NCBI GenBank assembly: GCA_036525795.1
Contig: DATCZS010000151.1
Location: forward strand, 1 to 13,538
DNA length: 13,538 nt
Source of the DNA: DATCZS01 sp036525795
GTDB taxonomy: Bacteria; Actinomycetota; Acidimicrobiia; Spongiisociales; ZC4RG35
Direction: 5' to 3'
The position numbers and the translations under genes were made by a program. Of the stretch, positions 1 through 6,009 are shown one piece after another (position 1 is the stretch's first letter; each line of letters begins with the position of its first letter). The notes beneath the pieces were generated by a model, which worked only from the letters and a program-made list of their open reading frames with translations, made no database searches and was not told where the DNA came from.

Positions 1-581
1 TGTCCGTAGCGGCGCACGAATGCCCAGAGCAGGCCACCGAGGTACACGAGCGCAGCCCCGTCGAGCACGAGCGAGAAGCCGAGATAGACGTTGCCCTCGA
101 GGAACTTGAGCGACAGCGGCAGCAGGTGGTCGACTTCGAGCGTCACCGTGCCCAGAAACAGGACGACGAAGCCGTAGTAGACCATGGCGTGCATGAGGCC
201 GGCCTGGCGATCGCGCAACAGCGTCTTCATGCGCAGACCCGATTCCAGCCGGCGCAGCCGGTCCCCCCACCTGCCGGACCGGTCATCGGCCTGGCCTCGC
301 GACCAGTTCCGAGCGCGAAGCGAGAAGAGGTAGAAACAGACGCCGATGCCCGCGGACGTGCCGGCATAGAAGACCGCCTGCAGCGCGACGGGAATGTTGC
401 CGAGCACCACCCTTCCCACCTCGGGTTCGTGATGGCCAGGGAGGGTTCCCAGCCACCACAAGCCGAGTGTCCCGAAGGCCAACAGGACACCGAGCGCCAG
501 GAGAACCTGGCTCACCGTCGGTCGGAGGCGTGCGGGCGTCTCGGTCTCCTCCGAACGAGGATGCTCAGCAGTGGCGGTCAT
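1..581 (-). CDS. Membrane Fe-S oxidoreductase (heterodisulfide reductase/EtfD-like), N-terminal membrane domain, 3' cut by window
   Basis: The frame runs open from ATG at 581 to the window edge (193 codons seen), so only the N-terminus is present. After a charged N-tail (about residues 1-20) I see four hydrophobic segments near 24-45, 63-88, 130-150 and 165-189. His131 and His152 lie at or beside the third segment and could be haem ligands. The layout matches the NarI-like membrane domain that precedes the Fe-S (CCG/HdrD-type) domains in actinobacterial membrane Fe-S reductases, the group that includes mycobacterial EtfD. Such proteins are thought to pass electrons from soluble flavoproteins to quinone. 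The Fe-S part is outside the window, so the assignment rests on the membrane half. It lies 166 nt downstream of pspA, beyond a tandem repeat. There is no Shine-Dalgarno, but a TACACT hexamer ends 8 nt before the ATG, suggesting its own leaderless promoter. Confidence 0.72.
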   Translation of the reverse strand, partial: MTATAEHPRSEETETPARLRPTVSQVLLALGVLLAFGTLGLWWLGTLPGHHEPEVGRVVLGNIPVALQAVFYAGTSAGIGVCFYLFSLRARNWSRGQADDRSGRWGDRLRRLESGLRMKTLLRDRQAGLMHAMVYYGFVVLFLGTVTLEVDHLLPLSLKFLEGNVYLGFSLVLDGAALVYLGGLLWAFVRRYG

Positions 582-589
582 GTCCGGCG

Positions 590-595
590 AGTGTA
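590..595 (-). promoter_or_regulatory. Putative leaderless -10 element of the Fe-S reductase gene
   Basis: TACACT (TANNNT class) is followed by 8 nt (CGCCGGAC) and then the ATG. This would put the transcript start at or next to the start codon. The same TACACT and CCGGAC-ATG context recurs before proC. No convincing -35 box is visible. Confidence 0.5.
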
Positions 596-602
596 GAGGG
601 AG

Positions 603-615
603 GCGCCTTCGGCGC
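603..615. other. Small GC hairpin upstream of the Fe-S reductase gene
   Basis: GCGCC-TTC-GGCGC gives a perfect 5-bp stem with a 3-nt loop, and outer GAGG/CCTC pairs could extend it with a bulge. It lies between the tandem repeat and the promoter of the left-edge gene, so it could end transcripts coming from pspA. No T-tract follows, so the terminator reading is weak. Confidence 0.3.
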
Positions 616-648
616 AGGCCTCATGTATCGAGTATCGGACCGCCCAGA

Positions 649-738
649 GCCGCCAACCAGGGGGGCCGCCAACCAGGGGGGCCGCCAACCAGGGGCCGCC
701 AACCAGGGGCCGCCAACCAGGGGCCGCCAACCAGGGGG
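649..738. repeat. Six-unit tandem repeat, unit GCCGCCAACCAGGG(GG)
   Basis: Six head-to-tail units start at 649, 665, 681, 695, 709 and 723. Their lengths are 16, 16, 14, 14, 14 and 16 nt, and they differ only in having five or three Gs at the end. The array begins 9 nt beyond the pspA stop and ends 67 nt before the next gene's start. The unit length is not a multiple of three and changes, so it is not a coding repeat. There are no spacers, so it is not CRISPR. Slippage-driven expansion is likely; a role as transcript-end structure or protein-binding array is possible but unproven. Confidence 0.9.
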
Positions 739-747
739 CCGGCAGGT

Positions 748-1506
748 TCACACCCCCGGAGTCATCTCCGTGCCGCCGACGTCGCCGCTCTCGGTGGCCA
801 GACCCAGCTCGCGGCGTAGCTCCTCCAGCTTGGAGTCCGCCTGGGCGAGCGAGATCGCTTCCCGCAACTCGGCCTCGGCTCCCTCGGGTGTGGCTTCTCG
901 AAGCTCGGTGCGGGCCTTGGCCTCCGCCAGGCGGCCCTGGATCTTCTCCTCGACCTTTTCGAGCGACGGCGCATCCATCTCCATGGACGCCTCCATCGAC
1001 TCGACCGCCGAGTTCACGGCCTCCTGCATCTTTGCCTGCTGTAGCTGGCCCACCAGCTGCATTCGCTTGGCCGCCAGCTCCTGGAGACGCATGGCGTTTT
1101 GCTGGACCGAGGTCTTGGCAGCGTCCGCCTGTCCGATGGCGATCTCGTACTGCTCCTTGAGCCCGCCCATGTTCGATTCGGCGGCCTGGAGCTTCAGCGC
1201 GAGCGATTGGGCGGCCTGGGTCCACTTCTCCATGTCGGCGACGTTGCCCTCGTTCTTGGCCTTGTCGGCGCGGAGCAGTGCCTGCTTGGCGGTCTCGCGA
1301 GCCTCGCCCACCTCCTTGGCCGCCGACTCGAGCTTCTGCTCTATCTGCGTCCGGTGGGCGATCACCTTCGCCGCCTGGTTGCGGAGGTCCTGGTCGCGCT
1401 TGCGGGCCTCGGTGATCGCCTGCTCGATCTCGATCTCCGGATCCATCGCCCGCTCGGCGGTCGTCCGGAACAATTGCTTGATGTAGCCCCAGATCCGTCT
1501 GAACAT
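748..1506 (-). CDS. pspA: PspA/IM30 family membrane-stress protein
   Basis: This 252-residue protein has the PspA/IM30 form: an amphipathic N-terminus (MFRRIWGYIKQLFRTT), the family-typical acidic turn DPEIEIEQAITEA, then a long, almost unbroken Ala/Glu/Lys/Gln-rich coiled coil to about residue 205 and a short, less ordered tail. Family members are ESCRT-III-like and polymerise on the inner face of stressed membranes; in actinobacteria PspA also serves envelope homeostasis. The ATG start is supported by a purine-rich GAGAGGGG 11-18 nt upstream. Its start is 48 nt from the stop of the TPM-like membrane protein gene, so the two probably share transcripts. A TAAGCT hexamer at 1539-1544 could be an extra internal promoter. 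No ClgR, PspM or other known regulator is visible nearby. Confidence 0.93.
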   Translation of the reverse strand: MFRRIWGYIKQLFRTTAERAMDPEIEIEQAITEARKRDQDLRNQAAKVIAHRTQIEQKLESAAKEVGEARETAKQALLRADKAKNEGNVADMEKWTQAAQSLALKLQAAESNMGGLKEQYEIAIGQADAAKTSVQQNAMRLQELAAKRMQLVGQLQQAKMQEAVNSAVESMEASMEMDAPSLEKVEEKIQGRLAEAKARTELREATPEGAEAELREAISLAQADSKLEELRRELGLATESGDVGGTEMTPGV

Positions 1507-1538
1507 CTTCGTTCGACCCCTCTCGCTTCTCTCTGCCC

Positions 1539-1544
1539 AGCTTA
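1539..1544 (-). promoter_or_regulatory. Possible internal -10 element for pspA
   Basis: TAAGCT lies 32 nt before the pspA ATG, in the 48-nt gap after the upstream gene. It would give a short leader of about 25 nt containing the GAGAGGGG ribosome-binding site. No clear -35 is visible, and the hexamer alone is weak evidence. Confidence 0.3.
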
Positions 1545-1554
1545 GGTGCGGCTC

Positions 1555-2817
1555 TCAGCGCGAACGGCGGCCGCGCCCCGTCGTCGTTCGCCTCGGCCGC
1601 GGTGCCGAAGCCCTCGAAGGCGACGGACGGGACCTGGCGCCGCCGGATGGGCGGCGACCCACCGAAGCGCCCCCCATGCCCCCGAACCCTCCACGACGGC
1701 CACGCGGGTTCCACCGGTAGCGGGTGGCGTCGCCCATCCCGCCGACGACGACTGAGAACACGTCGAGCCAGTCGAGCCCTCCGCCTCCATGCGACCGCGG
1801 CGCCTGCGCCGCCGGGTACTTCCTCCCTCCCACGTCGATCACCCTCGGATCGGGGCGCTCTCCCCGCCGCAACCTGTCCGCATCTGCCTTGCACACCATC
1901 ACCGCCCGCGTTCCCGCCGCGGTGTCGAGGGTGGCCTGTTCGACACCCGCCCCGTGGGTGGGATCGAAGAAGCACGGCTCGGGCTTCCGCTCGTCCTCCG
2001 GCTTCGGGGGCACTTCCTCGCCGGCGAGCAGGGCTTGGGCCGCCGCCAGTTCCCAGCGGGCGTCGTCGAGGTCGTCGCTCAGCTCGACGAGCTCCCGTTC
2101 GGCCTCCGCCTGCGTCAGGCGCTCCTCGGCGCGGCTGAACACGTCGGAGGCGCGCCGGTAGTGACCCTCGGCGACGTCGTTGTCGCCCAGCCCCACCCGG
2201 TCGCTGAGCTCGAGGATCTGGTTGGCGATCACCGCCATCTGATCGGCGATCTCCGCCTTGGCCGCCTCCAGCCGCCGTTCGACGCTCCGGCGATCCCGCC
2301 GCGAGCTTCGCCACACGATCAGCCCCACCACGCCGACCCCGATCAGAACGACCCATCCGAAGCCGAACCCTCCCCCATCGGACGCGCCGACCGGCTGGTC
2401 CCGGCCGTCAGGAAGGGCCTCGACGAACTGGCGGAAGTCGGTCTCATAGGAGTCGCCGCCGGTCGCAAACGCGACGTCGAGCGCCTCGTCGATCACACCC
2501 GAGTCGAACGTGACGCTCGCCACCCCCACCTGGGACGGGGTGAGCACGATCACCGTGCTGCGAGAACCGATGCGGGCCACCACGTCCTCCGCCAGGAAGT
2601 CTGCATCGTCGACTTCGACGGCGAGCGCCACGAAGCCGAGGTCGGGCCGGCTCGCTGCGAGATCCTCCATCGCGTTGATCGAGACGACATCGGAATCGGC
2701 GAAGTACCCGCGCCGTTCGACGGCATCGGCGATCTCCCCCGCGCTCTGGGCAATCGCCGCCGGGGCTATGGAGAGGGCGGTGAGGACCGAGAGAACCAGG
2801 AAGACGCTACGTCTCAC
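1555..2817 (-). CDS. Secreted-domain membrane protein, TPM/DUF6676-like, with coiled coil and Gly-rich C-terminus
   Basis: From the GTG at 2817 the product is 420 residues. It has a signal peptide (RR, then hydrophobic 5-23 ending AIA), an extracytoplasmic domain of about 26-140 whose alternating helix/strand pattern resembles TPM or Rv1476 (DUF6676) domains, and a transmembrane helix at 153-169. An Arg/Glu/Ala-rich coiled coil follows (175-265), then a CFFDPTHG motif (Cys282) paired with Cys309, a Gly-rich stretch, and an Arg/Ser/Pro-rich tail from about 380. I recall the CFFDP-HG/second-Cys module in actinobacterial TPM-type membrane proteins; its function is unknown. TPM proteins recur beside PspA, so an envelope-stress role is inferred. 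I chose GTG 2817 because it starts directly at the signal peptide and has TAGCGT 7 nt upstream. ATG at 2898 is an alternative but would overlap the bcp gene by 41 nt and bury the signal peptide. Confidence 0.7.
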   Translation of the reverse strand: MRRSVFLVLSVLTALSIAPAAIAQSAGEIADAVERRGYFADSDVVSINAMEDLAASRPDLGFVALAVEVDDADFLAEDVVARIGSRSTVIVLTPSQVGVASVTFDSGVIDEALDVAFATGGDSYETDFRQFVEALPDGRDQPVGASDGGGFGFGWVVLIGVGVVGLIVWRSSRRDRRSVERRLEAAKAEIADQMAVIANQILELSDRVGLGDNDVAEGHYRRASDVFSRAEERLTQAEAERELVELSDDLDDARWELAAAQALLAGEEVPPKPEDERKPEPCFFDPTHGAGVEQATLDTAAGTRAVMVCKADADRLRRGERPDPRVIDVGGRKYPAAQAPRSHGGGGLDWLDVFSVVVGGMGDATRYRWNPRGRRGGFGGMGGASVGRRPSGGARSRPSPSRASAPRPRRTTTGRGRRSR

Positions 2818-2824
2818 CTCATCC

Positions 2825-2830
2825 ACGCTA
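2825..2830 (-). promoter_or_regulatory. Putative leaderless -10 element of the TPM-like gene
   Basis: TAGCGT is followed by 7 nt (GGATGAG) and then GTG at 2817. The spacing matches the elements before proC and udk. The same hexamer also lies upstream of trpB2. It supports the downstream GTG as the true start. Confidence 0.42.
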
Positions 2831-2857
2831 CCGAACTGCCGGGCGGACAGGGGAGGC

Positions 2858-3307
2858 TCATCCTCCCTCGAGCAGCTCTCGCCTGAGCCGGGCGACATGC
2901 CCGGTCGCCTTCACGTTCTTGAACTCCCTGACGATCGACAGATCCGGGCCGACGACGAAGGTCGAACGGATCAGACCCTCGTATTCCCTCCCGTAGTTCT
3001 TCTTGATCCCCCAGGCGCCGAACGCCCGTGCCACCGAGTGCTGGACGTCGGAGAGCAGCGGGAACGGCAGGTTCTCCCTCTGTCGGAACCGGGCGTTCAC
3101 CTCGGGAGCGTCGGGGCTGATCCCGACCAGCCGGTATCCGGCGGCCGCGAAGTCGTCGTAGGCATCACGGAAGTCACACGCCTCCATGGTGCACCCGGGA
3201 GTCATCGCCTTGGGGTAGAAGAAGACGATGACGCTCGAGCCGGCATGGCTGCGCAGCGACACCGGGTTGCCGTCTTGATCGGGGAGGGTGAAATCGGGGG
3301 CTCGCAC
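2858..3307 (-). CDS. bcp: Thioredoxin-dependent thiol peroxidase, Bcp/PrxQ-type peroxiredoxin
   Basis: From GTG 3307 the protein is 149 residues, normal for Bcp. It begins with the typical APDFTLPDQDG strand, and carries FYPKAMTPGCTMEAC with peroxidatic Cys39 and a resolving Cys44 five residues on, the PrxQ/Bcp alpha-2 arrangement. A downstream YGREYEGLIRSTFVVGPD segment also fits the family. It reduces H2O2 and organic hydroperoxides in the cytoplasm using thioredoxin. GTG 3307 is chosen because GGAGG lies 5 nt upstream and the family N-terminus starts there; the longer frame to 3409 would add a non-homologous leader inside the proline dehydrogenase gene. It follows that gene by 17 nt, so the two are likely co-transcribed; flavin-dependent proline oxidation can produce peroxide, which makes the pairing sensible. 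Confidence 0.93.
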   Translation of the reverse strand: MRAPDFTLPDQDGNPVSLRSHAGSSVIVFFYPKAMTPGCTMEACDFRDAYDDFAAAGYRLVGISPDAPEVNARFRQRENLPFPLLSDVQHSVARAFGAWGIKKNYGREYEGLIRSTFVVGPDLSIVREFKNVKATGHVARLRRELLEGG

Positions 3308-3324
3308 CGGACCTCCAGTCGCGG

Positions 3325-4239
3325 TCAACTCTTGCCCGCCAGCGCTCGCAGGAAGAACATCATGTTCGCAGGGCGTTCGGCGAGCCGACGTGTCAGGTAG
3401 GCGTACCACTCGGATCCGTACGGCACATAGATCCGGAGGTCATGTCCGGCGTCCACGAGCGATCGCTGGCGATCGCCCCTGACCCCGTACAGCATCTGGA
3501 ATTCGTACGGGGCGGACCGTGTCCGACCCAGTTCCTCGGCGCGCGACAGCATGCGATCGTCGTGGGTGGCGATCGCCGGCCGTACCCGATCGTCCCCCAT
3601 GAGCGACTCCAGCAGGCGCACGAACGCGGCATCCACCCCGTCCTTGGACTGATGGGCCACAGCCGCCGGCTCGACGTATGCGCCCTTGCACAGCCGGATG
3701 TGGCCTCCCAACGGAGCGATCCGCTCGAGATCCTCCGGGGTCCGGTGGAGCGCCGCCTGGAGACACACCCCGAGATTCCCCTGCGCAGCCTGCGCCTCGG
3801 CGTAGATGTCGATGGTGTCTGCGGTGAACCGAGAGTCCTCCATGTCGATCGTCACGGTGGTTCCCAGCTCACCGGCCCGGCGCGCCAGCCGCTCCACCGA
3901 CGACCGTGCGAGCCGTCGATCGAATGCCAGTCCGAGCTGGGTCAGCTTGACCGAGATGTTCGCATCGAGCCGGTCGACACCGATCCGGTCGAGACAGGCG
4001 AGGTAGGCGTCGCGCGCCTCGAGGGCGGTCTGTTCGTCGCGCACCTCTTCGCCGAGGAGGTCGAGGGAGACGGCCATGCCGCCCGCATTCAGCCCGCCGA
4101 CGGCGGACACCGCCTGATCGAGGGTGTCGCCTGCGACGAAGCGGTCGGCGAGCGCCCGCCCCGGGCCGGTCCGGGTGAAGATGGACCGGGCGACGGGATT
4201 GTGGGTGGCGGCCAGCACCGCCCGACCGAAGGCGGTCAC
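3325..4239 (-). CDS. Monofunctional proline dehydrogenase (FAD-dependent, PutB/PruB type)
   Basis: The 304-residue product has the proline dehydrogenase (beta-alpha)8 barrel signatures: SVKLTQLGL (Lys98), TIDMEDSRFT (130-139), IRLCKGAYVEP (181-191), IATHD, YEFQMLYGVRGD, and the C-terminal YLTRRLAERPAN with the Arg284-Arg285 pair that holds the proline carboxylate in this family. It oxidises L-proline to pyrroline-5-carboxylate using FAD and passes electrons to quinone or oxygen. There is no P5C dehydrogenase domain, so glutamate formation needs a gene elsewhere. The GTG start at 4239 overlaps the proC stop as GTGA, a sign of translational coupling. A longer frame to 4887 is only a shadow of proC. 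The neighbour downstream is the Bcp peroxidase. Confidence 0.93.
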   Translation of the reverse strand: MTAFGRAVLAATHNPVARSIFTRTGPGRALADRFVAGDTLDQAVSAVGGLNAGGMAVSLDLLGEEVRDEQTALEARDAYLACLDRIGVDRLDANISVKLTQLGLAFDRRLARSSVERLARRAGELGTTVTIDMEDSRFTADTIDIYAEAQAAQGNLGVCLQAALHRTPEDLERIAPLGGHIRLCKGAYVEPAAVAHQSKDGVDAAFVRLLESLMGDDRVRPAIATHDDRMLSRAEELGRTRSAPYEFQMLYGVRGDRQRSLVDAGHDLRIYVPYGSEWYAYLTRRLAERPANMMFFLRALAGKS

Positions 4240-5039
4240 GACTGGCCGAGTTCCCGGCTCCGCTGGGCGGCGGCACGCACTGCGTCCTCGACGAGGGCCC
4301 GGAACCCTCGCTCCTCCAGGATGTGGACGGCGGCCGCCGTCGTCCCGCCCGGTGACGTGACCCGGGCGCGCAGTTCCGCCGCCGGGACGCCCGTGTCCGT
4401 GAGCAGATGCCCGGCTCCGCGCACCGTGCGATGCACGAAGTTCTCGGCCACGTCCCTGGGCATGCCCTCCCGGATGGCGGCCTCGATCAGCGCCTCGGCG
4501 AGAAGGAACACGTAGGCGGGGCCGGTTCCCGAGACGGCCGTGACTGCGTCCATCATCGACTCGTCCAGTCGCTCCACCAGTCCGATCGCCTCGAGCACGC
4601 GCGTGGCGCGGGCCGCATGGTCGTCGGTCACGTGCGATCCCAGGGCGATGGCGGTGACCCCCTCGCGCACCAGCGCCGGGGTGTTGGGCATGGCGCGGAT
4701 CACCGGCACCGCTCCCAGGCGTTCCTCGAAGACCGCGATCGGGACGCCTGCCACCGTCGACACGACGACCTGATCGGGGTCGATCGACCCTCCGATCTGG
4801 TCGAGCAGGCCGTGGACGTCGCGCGGCTTGACCGCCACCACCACCACACCCTTGTTGCGGACCGCCGCGACCGGGTCGAGATGGCATTCCACTCCCAGGT
4901 CCACCTCCACCCCGTGCAGGCGAGTCTCCCTCCGCACCGCGGCACTCAGCTCATGGGCGGTCCAGCCGGCGGAGAGCAGGCCGCGGACGATCGACTCGCC
5001 CATCGCGCCCACACCGAGCACAGACACCGTTGGTCTCAT
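4236..5039 (-). CDS. proC: Pyrroline-5-carboxylate reductase
   Basis: This 267-residue enzyme reduces pyrroline-5-carboxylate to proline with NAD(P)H, the last step of proline synthesis. An N-terminal Rossmann fold opens with VLGVGAMG (GxGxxG at 9-14), VAVKPRDV is at 68-75, and RAMPNTPA is at 115-122. The all-helical dimerisation domain carries AVSGTGPAYV (168-177) and the ProC signature TSPGGTTAAAVHILE (228-242). Length and motifs are normal. The ATG at 5039 has no Shine-Dalgarno, but TACACT ends 7 nt upstream, so a leaderless message is likely. The frame continues upstream into udk, but that extension has no homology to ProC. It overlaps the proline dehydrogenase gene by 4 nt and starts 62 nt after the udk stop. 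Confidence 0.96.
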   Translation of the reverse strand: MRPTVSVLGVGAMGESIVRGLLSAGWTAHELSAAVRRETRLHGVEVDLGVECHLDPVAAVRNKGVVVVAVKPRDVHGLLDQIGGSIDPDQVVVSTVAGVPIAVFEERLGAVPVIRAMPNTPALVREGVTAIALGSHVTDDHAARATRVLEAIGLVERLDESMMDAVTAVSGTGPAYVFLLAEALIEAAIREGMPRDVAENFVHRTVRGAGHLLTDTGVPAAELRARVTSPGGTTAAAVHILEERGFRALVEDAVRAAAQRSRELGQS

Positions 5040-5046
5040 GTCCGGG

Positions 5047-5052
5047 AGTGTA
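5047..5052 (-). promoter_or_regulatory. Putative leaderless -10 element of proC
   Basis: TACACT is followed by 7 nt (CCCGGAC) and then ATG. The hexamer is identical to the one before the left-edge Fe-S reductase gene, and the spacer is nearly so. It lies in the 62-nt gap after udk, so proC can be transcribed separately from udk. Confidence 0.5.
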
Positions 5053-5101
5053 CGCGGCGCAGTCACCCACTCCACGGGGTTGTATCCGGCGCCCCGCCCC
5101 C

Positions 5102-5755
5102 TCAGCCCATACGAGCCCGGATGAGTTCGATGATCGTGGCCACCGCACCCACCCGCATCCCGCCCGGGATGATGATGTCGGCATGGCGCTTCGAGGGCTC
5201 CACGAACTCGAGGTGCATCGGCCTCACCGTTGCGAGGTACTGGGTGAGCACCGAATCGACGGTGCGACCCCGTTCGCGGATGTCGCGTTCGAGGCGCCTC
5301 GCCAGACGCAGGTCTGGATCGGTATCGACGTACACCTTGAGGTCCATGAGCGACCTGAGGGCGAGGTCGGCCAGCACCAGAATGCCCTCGATCACCACGA
5401 CCGGCGCCGGCGCCACGGCCACCGTGCGATCGCTGCGGAGATGCTGGGTGAAGTCGTATTCCGGGCGATGCACCGGCACCCCCGCCCGCAGTGCCTGCAG
5501 GTGGGCAGCGAGCAACTCCGTCTCGAGCGAATCCGGGTGGTCGTAGTTCACCTGAGCTCGCTCCTCGAAGGTGAGGTCGGGATGATGCCGGTAGTAGGCG
5601 TCGTGCTGGATGAACACCACCCCCTCGATGGCCTCCACCAGCGCTTCGGCAATCGTCGTCTTGCCCGACCCGGATCCGCCCGCCACCCCGATGATCAGCG
5701 GTGACGTCGGCGCCCAATGCTCGGCATCGAATCGGGGAGCCCGGGGCAACACCAT
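5102..5755 (-). CDS. udk: Uridine kinase
   Basis: The 217-residue product is a P-loop kinase of the uridine kinase/phosphoribulokinase family. It has a Walker A motif, GGSGSGKTT (26-34), then IQHDAYYRHHPDLTF and NYDHPDSLE (substrate loop typical of Udk), YDFTQHLR, the strand VVVIEGILVL, and YVDTDPDLRLARRLERDIRERGR (lid). It phosphorylates uridine and cytidine for pyrimidine salvage. The C-terminal HADIIIPGG is typical of the family. The ATG at 5755 is preferred because it is preceded by TATCGT plus 7 nt and fits the usual family length. The frame is open to 5986, but that part is low-complexity Pro/Gly/Arg and not conserved. It is divergent from trpB2. Confidence 0.92.
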   Translation of the reverse strand: MVLPRAPRFDAEHWAPTSPLIIGVAGGSGSGKTTIAEALVEAIEGVVFIQHDAYYRHHPDLTFEERAQVNYDHPDSLETELLAAHLQALRAGVPVHRPEYDFTQHLRSDRTVAVAPAPVVVIEGILVLADLALRSLMDLKVYVDTDPDLRLARRLERDIRERGRTVDSVLTQYLATVRPMHLEFVEPSKRHADIIIPGGMRVGAVATIIELIRARMG

Positions 5756-5762
5756 GTTCGTG

Positions 5763-5768
5763 ACGATA
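5763..5768 (-). promoter_or_regulatory. Putative leaderless -10 element of udk
   Basis: TATCGT is followed by 7 nt (CACGAAC) and then ATG at 5755. There is no Shine-Dalgarno in that spacer. The geometry equals that before proC. The -35 region is occupied by G/C-only repeats rather than a TTGACA-like box. Confidence 0.48.
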
Positions 5769-5775
5769 GTGAGCA

Positions 5776-5795
5776 GGGCCGGGGCCGGGGCCGGG
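5776..5795 (+). other. G-quadruplex-type motif at the udk promoter
   Basis: Four G-runs of 3, 4, 4 and 3 bases are separated by CC each time, fitting the G3+N1-7 rule with 2-nt loops. The G-rich strand is the template strand for udk, and the motif begins 8 nt upstream of its -10-like element. Chance in very GC-rich DNA is a real alternative. Confidence 0.5.
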
Positions 5796-5972
5796 AGCCC
5801 GAGGGTCGCGCGGAGGGCCGATTCCGCCGGGCGAAACGGCGGGGAGAGGGTCGAGAGCCGGGTCCCGGCGCCGGGGCGGTTCACGAGCGTCTCGGGCCGC
5901 GACGAGCCCGCCGGCCATCCACCACCCGGCTCTCCCGCCCGGCTGTCCCCGCCGGGCCCGGGTCCGGCCCGG

Positions 5973-5978
5973 TAGCGT
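5973..5978 (+). promoter_or_regulatory. Possible -10 element of trpB2
   Basis: TAGCGT lies 31 nt before the trpB2 GTG and would give a leader of about 25 nt that includes the GGAGG ribosome-binding site. The hexamer is identical to that before the TPM-like gene. No clear -35 is visible. Confidence 0.35.
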
Positions 5979-6009
5979 GCCCCCACCCGATCGGCCCGGA
6001 GGAAAACGC

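Larger units (their letters stand above)
5756..6009. promoter_or_regulatory. Divergent udk/trpB2 intergenic region
   Basis: This is a 254-nt spacer between the start codons of udk (minus) and trpB2 (plus). Frames are open in both directions, but their translations are low-complexity GC artefacts. It contains a TATCGT element for udk at 5763-5768, a four-run G-tract at 5776-5795, a TAGCGT hexamer for trpB2 at 5973-5978 and a strong ribosome-binding site for trpB2 at 5998-6002. I see nothing that looks like a structural RNA. Confidence 0.6.

Noticed and set aside
649..738. CRISPR array
   Set aside because: The 14-16-nt units are directly adjacent with no unique spacers, and no cas gene is near.
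126..1486. Overlapping plus-strand frames (126-596 and 467-1486)
   Set aside because: They are antisense to the Fe-S reductase and pspA genes, which have clear family sequence. The plus-strand translations are unrecognisable.
578..2356. Long 592-codon minus-strand frame
   Set aside because: It lies out of frame over pspA and the TPM-like gene. Its translation is low-complexity Gly/Arg, and it reads through the tandem repeat; it is a GC-bias shadow.
1789..2886. 365-codon plus-strand frame
   Set aside because: It is antisense to the TPM-like gene, which has a signal peptide, membrane helix and conserved Cys motif; the plus-strand product looks random.
4240..4887. N-terminal extension of proline dehydrogenase
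   Set aside because: It lies within proC in another frame and is Gly/Arg-rich. The GTG at 4239 with the 4-nt overlap gives a normal-length enzyme.
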